64,000 bases of DNA, from the NCBI RefSeq assembly GCF_019925205.1, contig NC_083560.1, forward strand, positions 43,508,270 to 43,572,269, written 5' to 3'. Every line of letters begins with the position of its first letter. Position 1 is the first letter of the stretch. The notes beneath the pieces are model-generated. The model did not search any database, was not told the DNA's origin, and saw only the letters and a list, made by a program, of their open reading frames with translations. The DNA comes from Metopolophium dirhodum (taxonomy: Eukaryota; Arthropoda; Insecta; Hemiptera; Aphididae). Below are positions 1 to 12,095 of the stretch, piece after piece. The translations under genes and the position numbers were made by a program.

Positions 1-1340
1 TATATCTGTGGCTGCAGCGGACGACGTTTATCTTTTTGCGTGACGTCTCTATGAAATGCCAACAGTATTTAGCAACAAACAATCTTACTATTTTAGACGA
101 TTATTTCGACATCGATTTGTGTTTTATTTCTAAAGTATAACAATTTATCGGCGATAAACGAATATTCGTCATTGTTCTTTTGGGAATAATTGCAAGTAAG
201 TAGTATACTATAGTATAATTAAGTATATGAGAAATTTGAGCGTCATAATACCTATCAACTGTGGTCTGTGTTGCGTGAAAATAATGTTATGACACGATGT
301 TATAGGGATCAATAGGATTTTGTTTTTTTTAGATAAAAGTCTGACCAGACGTAATTAAATAATAACCAAACCAGGACCGGTCCTCTTATTGACTTCTAGC
401 TTTTTCCTGTGCCGTGACGAAATATAACTGTTTTTTGATATAATTAATTTGTTTTTAAAACCACAAACACGTTTTTATACAATTTTAGGAAGGTATTTAA
501 AATATAAATGTATAAAAAATAGTATTCAGGATCTAAAAACTATTAATACTAAATTGAGTATAGCCATTGATATTTAGATAATTTTAACATATATGTTTAA
601 GTAGAAATGTTTGTAAAATTATAATTGTTTATTTATTTTTAGTATATTAATACAAAAAATTAACTATAATATAGTATTTTCTTTTATCATTTATCATTAC
701 CTATAATATCTATTGCCTATATTTAATTGAAAACATTTGCAAAATCCTTATTCATTTTCATTATTTTTTATTTTAACGTATATACATATTATCATTATCA
801 TAATAATATATCATAATCAAAATTAATAAAATATATAATTAATGATACCAAATTTATAGTTATATTTCGACCTATTTGTGTTAAAAAGTAATGAATTTGT
901 TAGCGTATAAATATTACAATAATACACATATTTAAATATTTATAAATTAGACTAATTTTTTCAATTACATCTTTTCGAGAGATTTTTTTCGAGGACTTTA
1001 TCTAGGGTCTTTTTTTCGGATTCCATTTACATAATGTACCATTTTTATATAAGTAGTTGATATTATTCTATGAATTATGTGCCCAAAGAAATTACAAACA
1101 AAACCATAAATACTTTTGTCTATTAAAGACTATAGTAGTGTATTTGCCTCATATAACGAATAACCACACATAAAATTATTTTTATAATTATTATTTTATT
1201 TTCATAAAATGTTTATAACATGACCAAGTCTCGATTTATGATGTTATTTAAAATATGTTGTCTGTTTATGAGTTACTTATAGGCATAAGACATTTTAAAT
1301 TTTGTTAGTTTTTTGTCAATTATTATTGTCAATTAATAAT
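1..1340. other. AT-rich intergenic sequence
   Basis: No coding region is recognised. The first ~195 bases are less AT-rich and end in a good 5' splice donor (gcaa|gtaagtag, GT at 196-197), so a non-coding first exon of a + strand transcript is possible. No partner exon is seen in the window. The remainder is simple AT-rich DNA. Confidence 0.4.
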
Positions 1341-1344
1341 TTTT

Positions 1345-1700
1345 TGCTTGGTCAAAAACTTTGAAAATAAAATACAAGGATCATCATAAGTTGTTATTTG
1401 TATAACTAAAAAAAAAGTTGGGATTAAAGTCTGAAGTTAGAATTTAGACGAAATTCATCAAAATTGCGAAAATTTGCAAAATTATTATGTAATTATCATA
1501 CGTTTTTCTATCTTAAACAAATAAAAAAAAGTTAACTGGGAAAATTAATTGTTTATAAGTATTTGAACTTTAAATTGTTACGACATTCACCCATAACTAT
1601 ATCAAACCATTTTTTGATATTTTGTTGGAATTCATAAACGTAGTCCGTAAATACTTGACAATTTCACCAAATGTTTATTTTGTTAATTTATATAAAAAAT
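1345..1700 (+). repeat. Diverged family A-related fragment
   Basis: Phrases such as 'cataagttgtt', the 'agttgggatt..gtctgaagttagaattt' order and 'cataaacgtagtccgta' follow the same sequence order as 28560-28700 in the intronic palindrome. This is an old, degraded copy with no coding content. Confidence 0.4.
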
Positions 1701-2538
1701 AACATTTTCAAAAAACTTTGAATATTTTTGAGCCATAAATCATTATACATATAGTATAATTTACCATGTTGTGTAATTTACCACATTACACAAATACAGT
1801 TCACTAACTATAACTCATCAGTTGCTTATATTACTCAGTACTTAATACATATTTATGGATTCTGTTTGCCGGACATAAGACTAAACTATTAAATCATAAA
1901 TTCCTTTAACTTACAATTTTTTAACTATTGTATTTTATATTTTTATACATGAACATAAATTTTCACATTTTCTGTATAGGTACTCCGTTTTTATGGTAAC
2001 ACGGTATATACAGAGTGTAACAGAAAGACCCGACAAATAAAAACAAAAAAAGGTGGATAAGTGGATGTCGCTCTGCTGTTCAGTAGGTTACAAGTGGGTC
2101 ACTGTAATGGATGGTGTCAAATTTTAATTCAATGATATAATATCATTGTATAAGAAAAACGATTCTGAGCGAAAACGGTCAGTCAGCCTATGATATTACC
2201 AAGTATATTTGATGATATTATTGTGAATAAAGTAATTTATATATAACCTATTTACGTGGAGCCGTTTAATAATTATTAAATTTCAAATTTGATAAATGTA
2301 TAAACTTTAAATGCTTATAACAAAAAATTGTGCCTATGTATTTTTAATATTTTTTAACTGCTATTAGAACGATATATCAGGAGCCTTATATTCAATTTTC
2401 ACGCTTTTTTACCAAACAAATAAAATTTTATTGATATTTATAGAAAAAAAAACCAAAAAAATTGAAAACGGACAATGTCCGTAAACAGCTCAAAAGGAGT
2501 CAAAATATTTTCAAAATTGTATGGTGTAAATAAAATGC

Positions 2539-2791
2539 ATTATACATTTTAAAAAAATTATGAAAAAATGTATAATATAAAAATGAACACACAGCCGCGC
2601 GCGTCCGCGATTTGACTCCTTTCCGAGCAGTCGCTAATCCGCAGTCGCTGCAGCGCGCGACGGTCGCGCGCTGCAGCGACTCTCATAGGAATCGGTTTCA
2701 TCTATCAACAAGTAAACAAGTGCAACGCGGCTGAGATTTGAATCGCGCCGCGCCGCGGCGCGTCTGCAGACGCGTCCATAGGAATCACACC
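2539..2791. repeat. GC-rich insertion with a perfect 19-bp-arm palindrome
   Basis: This segment is absent from the same place in family A copy A2. It begins with an AT hairpin (tatacatttt...aatgtata) and then becomes strikingly GC- and CpG-rich. Arms at 2643-2661 and 2663-2681 are perfect inverted repeats (agtcgctgcagcgcgcgac) around one base. Smaller palindromes follow (cgcgccgcggcgcg, cgtctgcagacg). The phrase 'cataggaatc' occurs twice, each time after a ctgcag-containing palindrome, which suggests an internal duplication. It is probably a non-autonomous mobile segment, but the type is unknown. Confidence 0.65.
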
Positions 2792-2990
2792 TTAATGTAA
2801 ACATTCAGTGAAATTTTCAAGTATCTACAGTCATTCGTTTATTAATTACAATAAAATAAGAAAATTGTTACATGAGAAATCGAGTGAATATCAAATGTTG
2901 TAAAAATATAAATTTCAGACGCTCATAAATATTTAATTTAAGTTTCTTGTAGACATTTTTTTTTTTGAAAAAACTAGACAAACTTATGAG

Positions 2991-4005
2991 CAGGGCTAGG
3001 ATTTATATGCAAAAGCATGTTTTTTTTTTGCGACTTCTGATTATTGATTTTGTCAGTAATGTCCACCAATCACCTCATGATGAGATAAATGGTGGTATAT
3101 TTATTTTGCATGTTTTTGCATATTTTGGATGAAATGCATATTATTGCATATATTGAATAAAATTAATATTATTGTACATTTTGATTATAAGAATGCGAAA
3201 AATAAATGTTTTATAGTAAATTTCATAATACTTGGTTTTTTGTCAAACATAAATTTTATTTTTATAAATACAATCCTATGGTACAATAGGTATGCGATAA
3301 AAGATTAAATAATTTGACATTCATTTTCGAAAATTTGAAAAAATATGTGATTGTAGCATGTAACACTCGTAGTGAATGTGAATTATAAAATTTATTTCTA
3401 AATTATTTTTTTTTCTCAATTATATTATATTAAGACGCCCGATGCCGATGCCATTTTGTCCTCAAAAATATATTCTGCGGGAATAATGATACCACCTTAT
3501 AGAATCAACCAAATTTCATAATTTTTTATTTAATTGCTAGAGAGAAATATTCTACAGCCCGCATCGATCTCTGTTTTTCAATATTTCATTCTCTAACTTT
3601 ATAATATGTCTAAAAAAATACAAGATAAAAAGCATTTTTTTTACAAATTTTTTAATACAATTATTTGATATAAAATACAAAATCAGAGATTGGTGTGGGC
3701 TGTAGGAAGTCTTTTTCTTTCAGATAAAAAAAAGTCATCAGAATCCGACAATTCTACAAAGCTTGAGCGTTATTCCCGTAAAGTCGTTTTTTTCGATATA
3801 ATACACCCTATCAACCCCCCCCCCCTAAATAGGTATCAGGTAGTAGATTAGTGTAAAAGTCTTATAATTGAAGTGGCAACTAAAATATAAAATTTAATTT
3901 TCAAATTTTTCACAATTCTATAAAATTTAAATGCATATTTTTGCATATTTTGGTAAATAAAATGCATATTTTACCGTTTTTTATTGCATACAAATCCTAG
4001 CCCTG
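2991..4005. mobile_element. hAT-like non-autonomous transposon inside A1
   Basis: The terminal inverted repeats are cagggctaggatttatatgc on the left and the complement of gcatacaaatcctagccctg on the right. The insertion is flanked by a perfect 8-bp duplication, cttatgag (2983-2990 and 4006-4013), the length typical of hAT elements. The 1015-bp interior is AT-rich, repeats 'gcatatttttgcatatttt' motifs and has no transposase reading frame. The empty site is seen in other family A copies, which read straight through 'cttatgagtaatctt'. Confidence 0.85.
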
Positions 4006-5147
4006 CTTATGAGTAATCTTATATTTCATTTTCAAATCTTAGATTTAAAAAGAAAAATTTTTATGAATTCTCAACTCAAAATAATTTGCTAATTTTTGTG
4101 ATTTTTCCGTATTTTGTCAAAATTTGAACTTTAAATGCTTATAAATAAAAACTGTGACTAAGGATTTTGAATTTTTTTCATCTGCCTATAAAACAATAAC
4201 ATAGGAGCCTTCTATTAAATTTTCAAGCTTTTTTACTCAACAGATAAAATTTTATTGATATTTATAGAAAAAAAAACTAAAAAAATTGAAAACTGACAAT
4301 GTCCGTAAACAGCTCAAAAAGAGTCAAAATATTTTCAAAATTTTATGGTGTATAGGAAATATAAACATTCAGTCAAAATTTCATGTTCCTACGGTCATTT
4401 GTTTTAGAGTTACACTAAAAACCAAAATTTCAGATTTTGCGTAAAAATTCCCGTTTTTCCTTAATTTTTCTTTTGTTTTTCACGTCGCTTTTGAAAACTA
4501 CTGGGAAATTTTTACTTTTGACCCCCCAAAGTACCAACTAGATTCACTATCCTATCAGAAAAGTTACTGTTGAAGAAAATTCAAGCACTTCTATTGTCCT
4601 AAAAGGTGATGACAGACACAAAAATGAAAAAATAAAAAATAAAAAAAAACACACATCATTGTAAAATCAATACATTCATCGCTTCGCTCAGAATCTAAAA
4701 TTATACTATTTAAACGTTATATGACAAAAAAAAAGAAAATTATATAGATAATAGACAATTTAATAAATATACTTATGTTAGGTAAGGAACAGCAAGTTAA
4801 AATATTATTTTGAAAATAGTTATTACGTTTCAAATTAATTTACTCCAAAAAAAATATTATGAAAAACAAACTACTCGACTTAATAAAATGTTTTCAAAAA
4901 CTAGATTTACAAATTGCTAGCTATTTTTCCAAAAAAAAGGAATAATATTTTAAAAAGTTAATAATATACTGTATTTGTAGAGCAAGTGCCTATAATTTAT
5001 AAATTAGGTATATATAAAAAAAAATTAAATATTTAATTATTTATTAGAACAAAAGTTATTTCATGTGTTATTTCCGATTATTTTTAAGTTTTGTTACACT
5101 CTGTATAGAATATAGATATTTGAAATTTAAAATTATTATTTATTTAG

Positions 5148-6344
5148 TTTTAGATTCTGAATGTATTGATTTTACAATGATGTGAGTTTTTATTTTTATT
5201 TTTGTGTCTGTCATCACCTTTTAGGACAGTAAAAGTGCTTGGATTTTCTTCAACAATAACTTTTCTGATAGGAAAGTGAATCTATTTTCGACTTATTTTG
5301 AGCTGTTTACGGACATTGTCAATTTCCATTTTTTTTTAGTTTTTTTTTCTATAAATATCAATAAAATTTTACCTGTTGAGTAAAAAAGCTTGAAAATGTA
5401 ATAGAAGGTTCCTAGGTTATTGTTTCAAAGGCAGATGAAAAAAATTAAAACTCCTTAGTCACAGTTTTTATTTATAAGCATTTAAAGTTCAAATTTTGAC
5501 AAAATACGGAAAAATCACGAAAACTAGCAAATTGAGTTGAGAATTTATAAAAATTTTTCTTTTTAAATCTAAGATATGAAAATGTAATATAAGATTACTC
5601 ATAAGTTTGTCTACCTTTAAAAAAAAATGTCTACAAGAAACTTAAATTAAATATTTATTTTATGAGCGTCTGAAATTTATATTTTTACAACATTTGATAT
5701 TCACTCGATTTCTCATGTAACAATTTTCTTATTTTATTGTAATTAATAAACGAATGACTGTAGATACTTGAAAATTTCACTGAATGTTTACATTAGCATT
5801 TTATTTACACCATACAATTTTGAAAATATTTTGACTCCTTTTGAGCTGTTTACGGACATTGTCCGTTTTCAATTTTTTTGGTTTTTTTTCTATAAATATC
5901 AATAAAATTTTATTTGTTTGGTAAAAAAGCGTGAAAATTGAATATAAGGCTCCTGATATATCGTTCTAATAGCAGTTGAAAAATATTAAAAATACATAGG
6001 CACAATTTTTTTTTATAAGCATTTAAAGTTCAAATTTTGACAACATTTATTAAATTTATAATTTATTAATTATTTTGTAGTTAAAATGTATAAAATGTTT
6101 AACTTTTATGGCTAATGATTGAAAATTTAAAACAAGGCGCTTCGTAAATAGGTTATATATAAATTACTTTATTCACAATAATATCATCAAATATACTTTG
6201 GAAATATCATAGGCTGACTGACCGTTTTCGCTCAGAATCGTTTTTCTTATACAATGATATTATATCATTGAATTCAAATTTAACACCATCCATTACAGTG
6301 ACCCACTGTACAGCAGAGTGACATCCACTTATCCACCCTTTTTT
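5148..6344 (-). repeat. Family A copy A2 (inverted relative to A1)
   Basis: It reads in reverse from the right end (ttttagattctga) to the left end (cagcagagtgacatccacttatccaccc). Part of the segment after 'aagtgaatct' is deleted relative to full copies such as 38492-39972. With A1 it forms an imperfect inverted repeat of more than 1 kb per arm, separated by ~450 bp. Confidence 0.8.
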
Positions 6345-6574
6345 AAATTTTGAGCTTTAAAAAATTGTAACGAAATTTAAAAATTTAATACAAGGTTCCT
6401 GATAGACCCAAAAGCCATACTTCAACCAAGTTATCTCACCTTTAACAAAAAAAAAAGGTTACCGGAAAGTAAAATGAATAATATACAATACATATTATTA
6501 TTGATATTTTCTGGTATCAGTTATTATAAAAAACAGTTATTGAAAACTAGCTAAAATATCGATTAACTCTCGAA

Positions 6575-6647
6575 GCCCGGATAGCTCAGTCGGCAGAGCA
6601 TTAGGCTTTTAACCTAAGGGTCCAGGGTTCGAGTCCCTGTCCGGGCG
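6575..6647 (+). tRNA. tRNA-Lys (anticodon UUU)
   Basis: This is a 73-base cloverleaf. The acceptor stem GCCCGGA/TCCGGGC pairs fully, followed by discriminator G. The anticodon stem ttagg/cctaa encloses loop cttttaa, with anticodon TTT at 6608-6610. The internal RNA polymerase III promoter is intact: A box tagctcagtcgg (6582-6593) and B box ggttcgagtcc (6626-6636). There is no intron and no encoded CCA, as expected for a nuclear gene. It decodes lysine AAA/AAG in cytosolic translation. It lies in unique sequence between family A copies A2 and A3 and shows no mismatches suggesting a pseudogene or SINE origin. Confidence 0.97.
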
Positions 6648-6650
6648 AAA

Positions 6651-6660
6651 TTTATTTTTT
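6651..6660 (+). terminator. Pol III terminator of tRNA-Lys
   Basis: An interrupted T tract (tttatttttt) starts four bases past the tRNA 3' end and contains six consecutive Ts. That suffices for RNA polymerase III termination in insects. Confidence 0.7.
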
Positions 6661-6896
6661 AAATTTTTTTAATGCAATTATATTTTTTATGAAAACGCTT
6701 GGCATTAAGAAATACCTATAATACTTAAAACTAATAATATTTAATTACCATGCATTATAGTAATTAAAATAAATATGATTGGATATAATTTTAAAACTGT
6801 ATTTTGGTCAAAATAACCCCAATAACTGGTATTCAATATTTCTCTATTTAATTTAACTAAGTTTAAATACTATTACTGATTAATAACTTTTTTATT

Positions 6897-7698
6897 CTAT
6901 TATTTCTCATGTAGCGATTTTCTTATTTTGTTGTAATCAAAAACAAATAACCATATACACTTGTGATTTATATCACATGTTTAATTTACCAATTCTTATA
7001 CTTGATAAAATGTTCAAAATATTTTGACTTGTTCTGATCTGTTTACAAACAATTTAAATTTTAAATTTTTTTAGTTTTTTTTCTATAAATATAAATAACA
7101 TTTTATTTGTTGTGCCAAAAAGCGTCAAAATTTAATAGAAGATTCCTGATATTGTATATATAATAGCAGGTAAAAAATATTAAAAAAACATGGGCACAAT
7201 TTTTTCTTATGAGCATTTAAAGTTCCGTTTTTTACAAAATTTATCAATTCAAAATGTAATCATTATTTTTTAGTTAAAAATGTATAAAATGTTCAACTTT
7301 TATAGCTAAGGATTGAAAATTTAAAAAAATGTTCCACGAATTAGGTTATTCTGTAACCAAAAAATTTAAAAAATTGAAATCATGGTTTTTTTATAGTTAT
7401 GTTATGTTCAAATTTGGAGGAAACTACACATTAAATAACCAAGGAAAACGATTTTAGTTATTTTGTTGTAATTTTATAACATTAATTCAACTATTACCGG
7501 CTATCATATTAATAATAAGTAATAACAATATAAATATAATATCAAGTATCCACACTGACATACCGTCACCGCTCAGAATCGTTTTTCGTATACAATGATA
7601 TTATATCATTGAATTCAAATTTAATACCATCCATTATACAGTGACCCACTTGAAACCTACTGTACAGCAGAGGAACCTTCACTTACCCACCTTTTTTA
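6897..7698 (-). repeat. Family A copy A3, truncated and diverged
   Basis: It runs from 'tttctcatgtagcgattttc' to the reversed left end (ctgtacagcagaggaaccttcacttacccacc). Only about one monomer remains and it is more diverged than A2, A7 or A9. No coding content. Confidence 0.7.
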
Positions 7699-10610
7699 CA
7701 ATAATGTTTTGTAATGACTTCAAATGATGTAAAAAAAACTTTGTATAGCTTTAATGGTTTTCAAAATAATATATGTCTTGTATAATTATATAAAATAATC
7801 ACCTAGTACCTTTATAAAGATATTAATTAAATACATCAATATAGGTATGAATTGAAATGTAGGTATGAATTATAAATGTTTGATATGCATTTTTATTGTG
7901 ATATTTTTATATCATTTTTATATAATACCTATACGCATTTACATAAATAATTTTAAATTCGTTTTTCAATGAATAAAAAATATTATAAAAAATAATAAAA
8001 AAAAATAGGTATATGAGTCCCGATAATATTCTTTTGTGGGCCGGAGTATTATACTTGTGCCCTGATACATACCAGAACTCGTTCGATTCCGCGCATTCTC
8101 TGGTATGCCGACGCGCGACGGCACCGGTCAATGTGCTTGCAAAGTGCTCGAAACTCGAAAGTGTAATATTCTTTAGTGGGCTGTATACCAGGACCCCATA
8201 TGGATAATGCTATCATTCGTGACAACCTTATAGTCTTGGAACCAGTGGTTAAAAGTCGTAAATTAAAGACTATAAAAAAAATTAGTCGCAAATACCCACC
8301 AACACATTAATATTATCGAAACACAAATACAATTAATAATATTATTATTTACATTCAACATATAATATTAGAAAATCTATCTCTCTCTACCAATAGCAAA
8401 CGAATAAAATACAAAGTTCACAGATCTATTGTGAAATATTAAAATGTATGGCCATACCAAATACTCTCATCATATTTTCTACGGATACCACAATAATTAT
8501 CATCGATATTAATATTATAAAAATATTATTATTTTTATTTATACAGTTATTATATTGTTCTAAATGTGATAAAATTCCAAATTACCAAAACCTTGGTTTT
8601 TATAACAATGCGTTAATTTTATAATAAAACCAATTTTGTAAATTACTGTTTCTATTAAATGCGATTTTAAATTAGTTATGAATTTCTTTTACATGATATA
8701 ATATATTATATTAACCAATTAGTAAAAATGTATAAATTTAAGTATCATTCTCAAAAATTTAAAAACCCATTAAAATACTTAATCTTTTGACAACATAATA
8801 TTATACTATAGCATAATATACTAAAATAATAAAATATGAAAAATCACCTTAGTGATATGACTAGATATTATTCTTGTTGCGAACTTTTTACATTATTTTG
8901 CGATATCACATCATCGAGCTAGATGTGCACCAAAGCGATATAGTTGAAAAAACCAACGAAAAAACATAGGTAAAGATTCTTGTTGGTACACATACAATAG
9001 TAATAATAATAAAATTTATATAACAATATTCGATTTTGAAAATTACACCTTAATAAAACGATATAATAAAGTAAATAATATGATCACGTCAAGAACAGCC
9101 AGAGATTGCTGTGTTAGAGAAAAAAAATCGTATGTTTTCAAATGCTTCCAATTTATGTAGTTTAAGCCAAATTATTTTTATCATACATTTTATTGAATTT
9201 AAATTAAATTTAGAATAACCATAATTTTATCATAGTAAATTATTATTTGAGTATTTAATTGTATAACTCAAACGTTAGTGGGCTGTCTCACAATACATAT
9301 GTATGGTTTAGTGAGAGCATTTGTGTGCATTGAAAAAAACGTCACGTCTCACATTCATAGATTTGTATAAGCAATTGTTTCACAATTTCAAAATAAAAGT
9401 TATAAGTTTATTTACATAATATCAAACCTAATTATTTTAAAATTTGACTACTGACTATATTGTTATTTATTTTTTCAATAAGTTCTTACTAAACATTTTT
9501 TATGCATGAAAACAGAATACATTTAGAATGTATTGATAAATTACACTTTTTCAACTATCAACACCTGAAGTTTCAAATGTAATATTTTATTACCAAACTC
9601 TATAATAATAGGTACCTACGTAAATTTTATCGTGGTAAAACTTAATCCGTTAATATCTATAGCATATCTAAATAAATTTAATAAATCGTATGAAAACCTG
9701 TTTAAACATTTTAAACTGATATATATTATAAACACATTACAAATATTACCATATTAACTTATACTTGATATTTTGTAGACATAGTACCTACACGATCATG
9801 TGATCCAAAAATATGATATATCTATTGTTCGGAATCCATGACATGTCTAGGAACAAAGTATAATAATAAAACCAACGAGGATTTATTTGACTTGCAAGTA
9901 TCCAGAAAGTTAATTTCTTTTTCAAATTTTATAATTTAAAAATAGTTAATAAATACTTACAGAGGGGTGAAATTAATTAAAAATGTATGAACAGCTAATT
10001 ATTTTTATAGATTTATTATACTTTTAGTATAATTAACAATACTTTTTATTGTTATACCCATTCTAAAATATTGAGTTTTAAGTTACTTTTTTTTCCAAAA
10101 AATATAAGAAAACCATTCCGAAAATAATTTATTTTCATATTATTATGTTATTAAAAACTCTAACAGTGTTTTAATGTAATAACACCAACCTCACTTAACA
10201 GAACACATACCAAGACATGAAAAGAATTTCTTCATTAGGTACATAATGGATTTAGTTCTAAGAGAAAATGTTAATAAATAGTATTATGTTTATATTATTT
10301 TATGCAATAAGAACTAACTAAAAAATAAAGAAAATAGTTACGCTATTTTTATAAACATCAAAATGTTTCTCTAGGACTCTACCTGTATATAAACTACATA
10401 AAAAATGACAAAATTGTATTTTATCGTGTTATTGTTATATTTTTATTCATAATAATATATTAATATGATGCTTGGAATTTGAACAATGTATAGATGCATT
10501 TTGTATGACAAATAAATTTTATTTTATTATACATTATACATTTATACCTATCTCCTGTGTAAATATTTTAAAATATTTTTTTTATTATTGAGTGGAATTT
10601 CAAGGAATTA
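7699..10610. other. AT-rich intergenic sequence with a small GC patch
   Basis: Most of this stretch is featureless AT-rich DNA. At 8010-8215 there is a patch with higher GC and CpG content, containing 'gtataccaggaccccatatgg'-like sequence. A related phrase (cataccaggatcccatatag) recurs at 15645-15663, so the patch is probably a fragment of an unidentified dispersed repeat. The short reading frames across it have no recognisable domain. Confidence 0.4.
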
Positions 10611-10619
10611 AATGATTCT

Positions 10620-10865
10620 TTAACTAAAGACGTATTAAATAATGGGTATTCATTTATTAAACATATTTTTTTGATAATTTTTTTCTATAAATATTGATAA
10701 AAAATGTTTGCTGGGACAAAAAGCTAAGAAATGTAATATATTAAGGTTTCTACTACGTTTTTATTATAACTTATAAGCATTTGCAATTAAAATTAAGAGT
10801 TATGACAATAACACACATCATTGTAAAACCAATACTCCGTTATGCTTTGTATTATACACCATTAT
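10620..10865 (+). repeat. Diverged family A right-end fragment
   Basis: It contains recognisable family A phrases in order (ttttttctataaatattgat, then acacacatcattgtaaaacc) and ends near a decayed version of the 'atacattcatcgcttcg' end. It is old and heavily mutated. Confidence 0.45.
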
Positions 10866-10938
10866 AATTTATAATATTACACCATATTGTACGGTTTATA
10901 CTTATCAACAGTTGATTTTGTCTAACTACTGTCATCAC

Positions 10939-11543
10939 TAGGGCTCGGATAGTCGGATGTTATTGCATTTGCAACTTTTTTTCTATTGTTCGGTTTCGTT
11001 GCTAAGTAGGTTATAAATTTGTTTCAAACAAGTATAAAGTAATATCTAAACATTTGAAGTGCAACATTTTGCAATTGTTGACCTTTTTTTAATTTCATTG
11101 GTATATTGTTGATTGTCAGCCTTTTCAATACAATTTTTGAACCTGAACAAGTCGTTTATAGTACAATGCAATAATTTTTAAGGTAAATACCTTCTTTTAA
11201 AAAACAAAACAAAAATAGTTTAATTGAAAAGTTTTAAATTTTGATAACATTATTTGTAGGTTCCTAAAAAAATAAGAATACCAGACAAATTACCAGATTT
11301 TCAATGATGAGAATTTTATTTTGTATTTTTTTACATGTTTAAAACCTATCTAATGAAATTACTTTATAATAGTACTTAATAAAATTCCATAATCCATTTC
11401 ATAAAATAATTATTAATATTTATTTTAATTTTTTTAGGAAAAACAATTTTTTATTGCAATTTTTAAGCACAATTTTAGGTTTTTTCATAGCAACAATGCA
11501 ATCAATTTTATAACATTTTAAGTGTAATAACATCCGAGTCCTA
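10939..11543. mobile_element. hAT-like non-autonomous transposon
   Basis: It is bounded by imperfect terminal inverted repeats, tagggctcggat on the left and the complement of atccgagtccta on the right. The inner similarity continues through gttattgca. A perfect 8-bp duplication gtcatcac flanks it (10931-10938 and 11544-11551). The left end carries a short internal duplication of 'agtcggat'. The 605-bp interior is AT-rich with no transposase frame. Confidence 0.85.
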
Positions 11544-11667
11544 GTCATCACACATTTATACATAATATTATTTTTTTATTTTTATTAATCGATCAATTGT
11601 TAATACTAATGGTTATACAGTATGGTTATACACGTCCATTAGGAATTAAAAATACGGATAAGTTTAA

Positions 11668-12095
11668 GAGGATGTCCGAGCACTATTTGTTTTCCCTCTC
11701 TGGCGCACGCGCAACATAGACAAAAATAATTTGCGCAGAATCGTTTTTTCTATGTTTTTAAGTAATCTTAGAGTAAAATCACCCATTACAAAAAAGATAG
11801 AGAATAATATTTTTGATGAAATGACATATTTATTTCTCTCAATATTGTTTCGAAACAAATTAAACATCATTTAAATGTACAAAATTTTTTTGTTTATTTT
11901 GAAAGTCGAATACAAAGTCAAATAACAATAAAATATAAAATCGATATGTCATTCCCTCTAAAATATTATTCTCTATCTTTTTTGTAATGGGTGATTTTAC
12001 TCTAAGATTACTTAAAAACATAGAAAAAACGATTCTGCGCAAATGCGTTTTGTCTATGTTGCGCGTGGGTCAAAGAGAGAAAACAAATAGTGCGC
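11668..12095. mobile_element. TTAA-associated palindromic MITE, copy 1 (right end truncated)
   Basis: It starts after TTAA (11664-11667) with gaggatgtccgagcactatt and folds onto itself almost end to end. For example, gcgcaacatagacaaaa at the left pairs with ttttgtctatgttgcgcg at the right. The paralogue at 36674-37099 shows that the last ~10 bases and the right TTAA are missing here, replaced by CpG-rich sequence. TTAA target sites suggest piggyBac-type mobilisation, which is inferred. Short frames on both strands here are products of the palindrome. Confidence 0.75.

Larger units (their letters stand above)
2044..4699 (+). repeat. Family A dispersed repeat, copy A1 (carries two insertions)
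   Basis: It starts with the family A left end (run of A, then ggtggataagtgg and ctctgctgt.cagtagg) and ends with the right end (cattcatcgcttcgctcagaatctaaa). Both diverged monomers are present. Two insertions interrupt it: a GC-rich palindromic segment (2539-2791) and a hAT-like element (2991-4005). Comparison with inverted copy A2 shows that the interrupted sequence rejoins cleanly on both sides. No open reading frame of note is present. Confidence 0.85.
2007..5107. mobile_element. TIR element interrupted by a family A copy
   Basis: The 16-bp sequence tatacagagtgtaaca (2007-2022) recurs as a perfect inverted copy at 5092-5107. TA dinucleotides adjoin both ends, which would fit a Tc1/mariner-type target duplication. 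Only ~20 bp of element sequence lies left of family A copy A1 and ~390 bp lies right of it. The simplest reading is a MITE of ~430 bp into which A1 inserted. There is no coding content. The superfamily is inferred. Confidence 0.5.

Noticed and set aside
8013..8291. Overlapping short reading frames on both strands near 8.0-8.3 kb
   Set aside because: No domain, splice context or start context. They lie in a GC-richer repeat scrap that has a relative at 15.6 kb.
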